From the NCBI GenBank assembly GCA_950295325.1, contig OX485808.1, forward strand, positions 28,230,527 through 28,294,526: a DNA stretch of 64,000 bases, in the 5' to 3' direction. A model generated the notes under the pieces. That model was given only the letters and a program-made list of their open reading frames with translations, ran no database searches and was not told the DNA's origin. Position numbers and translations under genes: made by a program. Origin of the DNA: Polytrichum commune. Taxonomy: Eukaryota > Streptophyta > Polytrichopsida > Polytrichales > Polytrichaceae. Shown here piece by piece: positions 59,944 through 64,000 of the stretch (positions are counted from its first letter, which is position 1; the number at the start of each line of letters is the position of its first letter).

Positions 59944-61599
59944 CAGTCTAACCTTGATAATATCACACCATCCGTTTCACCAAAAAGAGTGATATAAACA
60001 AGGTGTGACATATTTGATAATGTCACATTTTGAAGATTTCTGCATAATGTGATATTATCAAAAAAATAGGTAGAAAATCAAAATAAAATTACAATGTAAA
60101 AAAGAAAATAACAAATACGAGACTTCAATGTTTTTGAATGTAAAATCTAATTCAAAATTGTGAATATTAACAAGAGCACATCATAATGTGTCATTGAGAT
60201 CAGGTAAATACCTCTCACTAGAGACAAAGAAGCTTCTAATGTCACATTGTTTTGTTGATGTTAAATGTGCAACACCAATTCTAATGAGTTCGTCATGGAT
60301 TTTTTCCATTCCTAACAACTCTAGAGTGTTGAAAATCTGAGAACCTTGGCTAGCCATAAAATTCAAAACATCTTTAGCATATTTTTGCATGTGCATCGCT
60401 TAGCTTCACTACTTTAGACTCATCATCACTGCTATCAACAATCAATGGGTCTACTTTCATGGAATCAAGAACCTGTTCGCCATCTTGCACTAATTGCACA
60501 AGCTCCTCAGTAGAATATTCCACCTCAAAATCATCTTCACCTTCCATGTTTATGTACTCCAAAGGACAAAGCTTTTCTACATGCTTGCCTTCGACATCCA
60601 AACCCAAATTCAATGCGGCGATGAGATTGCCCAATTCCAAAGATGCTTCCTCCATTTTGGACTTCATACGTTCATCAAAATTGTTGATATCTGCATTCCA
60701 CTATGTAGGCAATATGGCGGACTTTCTCCAACAATTTCTAATGGTTTGATCATCTAATTCATGCCATGCCGCCACACACCATAGCATAGCTTGAAATAGA
60801 TCAACATTGAGTTTCCCCAAATCTTCATTTGAGTTGTTATCAATTTGTTGCAAAGTCCAGTTAACAAGCTTGCGCTTATAGCACATTTTGAATGTTGCAA
60901 TCACTCCTTGATCCAAAGGCTAAACAACTGAAGTCACATTTGGTGGAAGGAACAAGATAGTGATATGGGAGAGTACAAAAGCATTAAACCCATCTATAAC
61001 TTTCTTGACCTCACCATGAATATCATGGCATTCTGCATTATTCATAATAATGCAAATCTTTATGTCTTTCAATGCCATTCTTCGGTTCTCACTCTTCACC
61101 CAATGTGTAAAAACACCATCATTCATCCATGCTGAATTGTTAGAATAATAGTGTATTGTACTATTTGGATCAAAATTCCGAGGAAAGCATCTGGGACGCG
61201 TTGATTTGTGAATGAAAACAAGCTTCAATCACTCCTTCCTTGAGATGTTAGTGCAAAGCCCCAATGTCACACGGTCCTTCTTTTTCTTATTTCCTTTCGC
61301 CTTCCCAATATTCAAAGTCTTGCAAGGAGAGGCTCTATAATACAAACCTGCCTCATCAAAATTGAAGATGTCCTCTGGATCATATTTCTTCAATCTGTCC
61401 ATCCAACCATCACATACAATCCATCCATACTTGGTATTATCACATTTACACTAGGGATTTTGGAAAAAAATAGTGACATTACCAAGGGTGATAGGGATAA
61501 TAACGAGGGAGTTTTACACTATGAAAATCGGTTTCAAACTTTTAGGTGACAATATCAAGGTGTTCTATTAACAAGGGTGACATTATCAAGGTTAGACTG
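59944..61599 (-). mobile_element. Tc1/mariner-pogo (Tigger-like) element, 1656 bp, TA target site
   Basis: Terminal repeats CAGTCTAACCTTGATAAT (23 bp, one difference), flanked by TA at 59942-59943 and 61600-61601. It carries a truncated DDE transposase gene on the minus strand. Confidence 0.95.
60181..61440 (-). pseudogene. Pogo/Tigger-like (CENP-B/Jerky family) transposase, truncated
   Basis: Read on minus: FNFDEAGLYYRAS (first catalytic Asp kept), KKDRVTLGLCTNISR, HKSTRPRCFPRN, then ICIIMNNAECHD where DNAPAH-like is expected, so the second Asp is Asn, and LFLPPNVTSVV, PLDQGVIATFK. The N-terminal DNA-binding (Psq/CENP-B) region is missing. Stops at about 61228 (TGA) and 60918 (TAG, CAG expected between TSVV and PLDQ) and further breaks near 60700 and 60395 inactivate it. 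The C-terminal part is acidic (MEGEDDFEVEY). Confidence 0.85.
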
Positions 61600-62263
61600 T
61601 AACTTCCTCAATACTTGCCCAAATGGGGCAAGTGAGGAGTTCATCAGCATCTACGTGAAGCGTAGATGAAGATGGAGTAGTGGTTTGTTAGCATTAAAGA
61701 TCACATAAGGAAGTTATGATGGTCTGAAGCTGCTAGGGGCTTCTAGGCCCAACGGCTAAAGGAAAATGTCTACTTGGCCCCAACTCTTGGTAGATAGACA
61801 AAGGATTTCTTGACGGTGGTGTAGGGGCCCTACCAAAAGTCCTAGAGGCTTATATGGGTGAGGTGGGTGAGGTGGGTGAGAGGTGTGGCCTCACCCACCC
61901 GAGGCCGAACGGCACGGCCTCCATGGGCTTTGGCCCAATGTGAGGCCATAGTTGCCTAATATGGTTCGGGTTGTTGTAGTGTTGCTCCGGCAATGCGATG
62001 ATCAACATAAGATTGGATTTCCATGCATGAAAGTCCACATTTAAGAATTGGTTACCAATTAAAGGGTGAGTCCCGAAAGCAAAATAGGAGGGTTGGTTCC
62101 CCTCTTATGAACTATAAGGTCCGGGGTAGGAGGAGCTAACCATTAGTATGGCGGAATGCAAAGGGTTAGCGCTCATAACCTTTGCTAGAAATGAAAATTG
62201 GCAAGATTGTTAAGGGGGCTAGCAAGGGTTGTGACACAACGTCAAGCATGAAGGACATAGATT

Positions 62264-63261
62264 CTCGGGGAGTTCACTAGACATGTATATATGTATACAC
62301 GTGCGTGACAAGGGTATTTATTCAAGGGGTATTTAATTATCCATCCTTAATTTTTTGTACCGTAGTATTATATAATTTGCTATTTTCTTGTTTTTTAAAT
62401 GACCCTATAATTACTTTTAAATTTGATGAAGCTCTAATTTTAAGCTAGGTATGTTCATTATAATTATTTGATTTTGCTCCAAAGGGTTTAAGAGCATTCA
62501 AAGTACTAAGTCACCAAAATCCAAGGCACAACAAGGTTTTACATTAAGAGTGTTCATAAACAGTTTCAAACAACAAAATCAACCCATGTTCCTCAATCAA
62601 GTTACACGCACAATTAAACACAACGGTACTGAGTGTAAAAAAAAACAATTAAAACACCAACAACAAAGCAAGAAAAAATAGGGTCCATGCAATAATGTAG
62701 AAGGGTATAGAGTTAATACTACAACATCTTGCTTGAAGCAGATAGACACAAGACCAACCAAAACTCCTCTAATTTATCTTGAGAAATTGTTTCTAGCATT
62801 AAAAAATACTAGCAAAACTGTTCATAGCAAATGAAAGATGTCATGTTCGTCTTGCAAAACAATTCCTAGCTTTTAAGAACACTAGTATATAATCAACAAA
62901 TAATGCATGCCTTTAATCCTAAACCTAGGAATCCGTTATCCGCCCTCATCAATCTTTCATCCCATTTTTTCAACTGAATCGACGTAGTTTTTCATCCAAA
63001 ATCTTCCTGCCTCTGAACACAAAGGACACCCTATTTCAAAAAAAAACCTAAGATCCTTAAATCCTATGGTATATTTTTACAAATATTTTAAAAATATGCG
63101 TTATTTGTATCAATTCTATATTATTTATAATACAAATTTTATCATACATACTCACCTATATTACTTCTAAGAAAATTCTAAGTTTTCCCTTTTGTGAATA
63201 TAAATTACCCTATATTTTCCCGCACGTTGTTTTCTAATATTATCGCAGTGAACTCCCCGAG
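62264..63261. mobile_element. Non-autonomous DNA transposon, 998 bp, 8-bp TSD
   Basis: Terminal inverted repeat CTCGGGGAGTTCACT (15-16 bp) at both ends, flanked by CATAGATT at 62256-62263 and 63262-63269. An 8-bp duplication suits hAT or Merlin-type elements, though the terminal sequence is not a typical hAT end. Interior AT-rich with no frame. It lies in the intron of the MULE-type gene. Confidence 0.9.
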
Positions 63262-64000
63262 CATAGATTTCAATCACACCCTAGTTTGGTTGGTGCCAAA
63301 TGTGGCGTCAATGGACAGAGCGTTGATGTGGCCAAACTTTGTCATCATCTCTAGTTGCTATTCACTTTGAACGCCTATGATGAAAGATGAGTCATCTTGT
63401 GATTGAGTATTGAGATCCATTAGGAAGTGCTCTTGGTAGTATAACACGTTGTTTGGATTCTCAGCTGCCCACATACGGACATTGACGGGACCATATGGAT
63501 GTTTCTCCCATAGTTCTTCCACCCTCTTACGGAAAATGTTCCTAACATCCGACGACAATAAGAATGTGTCACGGGTGACCAATGCGTTGGACACGGCCAA
63601 CTTCCGAACCTCTTTGGTGTGTTGTTCCATGATTTGGGCAAGTGATAACCTGTAGGAATGCATTTGAGCAATTTTTAGTTTCATTTCCTCTTATAGCCAG
63701 TACCAAGTGCATATCTAAATCCACCGACCATGGTGCCATGATAGTATTTTCCAGCGGCATCCAAGTGTTCTGCATTTTCATAAATGAGCAAACACGACGA
63801 GTGGTCTAGGTATGGCTTCTTTGCAACAAAGCAACGTTGGCACCTTTGCTTCATGGAGTTTCTGGCGAATGTCTTGCTAATGCGCGTTGCCTTTGGACGG
63901 GTTGATTTGGTCAAAGGGAAAGATTCGTATTTGGTACGACCTTCTTCCCTCGTTTTTTTTTTCTTCTGCAACATCTTCTGCTTGTTTTTTTTGGGTGGAT

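Larger units (their letters stand above)
59588..62236 (+). mobile_element. Solo LTR with target duplication CAACG, split by a pogo-like element
   Basis: Same family as 14639-15616, plus orientation. CAACG at 59583-59587 and 62237-62241. Minus the inserted 59944-61599 and one TA, the LTR is about 991 bp. It is more diverged from the other three copies than they are from each other (TGTTGCG and GTGACA ends, several local differences), so it is older. Confidence 0.93.
58945..63974 (-). pseudogene. MULE-type transposase gene, decayed, with nested insertions in its intron
   Basis: Minus strand. Exon A from the right edge to 63280: RCQRCFVAKKPYLDHSSC, GGFRYALG, VTRDTFLLSSDVRNIFRKR, then KFGHINALSIDATFGTNQTR. 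Donor AGG/GTGTGA; acceptor TTCAACAG before 59465. Exon B 59465-59262: YALHTVMVFDDWRNDI, AFFVISWTRE, IIVENAHAEINTM, i.e. the MULE DDE core including the Asp in SIDATFG and in VFDDW. Exon C about 59066-58945 reads HVRKAWVKNV. Damage: a 1-nt loss near 63684, TAG at 63360-63358 and TGA at 59029-59027 (both expected to be Trp). The intron holds a 998-bp element and a solo LTR carrying a pogo-like element. The gene may extend beyond the window edge. Could be a transposon copy or a FAR1-like derivative; decay favours the former. Confidence 0.75.

Overview
The window reads as nuclear DNA of a land plant, most likely a bryophyte and probably a moss. The grounds are short plant-type telomere motifs (CCCTAAA), plant-style introns and TATA boxes, an LTR element primed by initiator-Met tRNA, and above all an NB-ARC-LRR gene with an N-terminal kinase, a class described from mosses. 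I cannot name the species. It is an accessory, transposon-rich interval: almost every gene is transposon-like, broken, or both.

Layout. 1-2892 is the edge of a Ty3/gypsy retrotransposon on the minus strand (internal region, primer-binding site, 5' LTR). Three solo LTRs of the same family follow at 5003-5975, 14639-15616 and 59588-62236, each with a perfect 5-bp target duplication. From 2.9 to 17.4 kb lie two divergent genes. On the minus strand is a decayed multi-exon gene with a ParB-like DGQHN motif; on the plus strand is a DUF7869-type gene. Introns and 5' leaders of both carry about 24 copies of one 22-bp palindrome (GTTTGGGTCG, 2 nt, then its reverse complement). This is the most unusual signal in the window. 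17.9-19.0 kb holds tandem MITEs. 20.4-24.7 kb is a GC-richer minus-strand gene with a C2H2-like finger and a Ulp1-type C48 protease, decayed. 25.5-26.2 kb is a foldback element. 26.4-27.5 kb is a broken GIY-YIG nuclease gene.

28.2-36.9 kb looks like a Helitron neighbourhood: a decayed Rep/PIF1-helicase gene flanked by fragments of host genes for lariat debranching enzyme (DBR1), an unidentified two-exon gene, and NADP-isocitrate dehydrogenase. 38.4-44.7 kb is the best gene here, a three-exon HeLo-like/kinase/NB-ARC/LRR immune receptor whose LRR exon is a 72-bp coding minisatellite. 45-58 kb is mostly gene-poor, with degenerate tandem repeats, a Mutator-like foldback insertion with a 9-bp TSD, and a CACTA-like MITE. 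59-64 kb is a decayed MULE transposase gene whose intron holds a solo LTR (itself split by a pogo-like element) and a 998-bp element with an 8-bp TSD.

Across the dead genes, every in-frame stop I could place is explainable by a single C-to-T change on one strand, as expected of decay of methylated DNA. Exon joins are my reading of splice-site and frame consistency; no alignment or database search was run.
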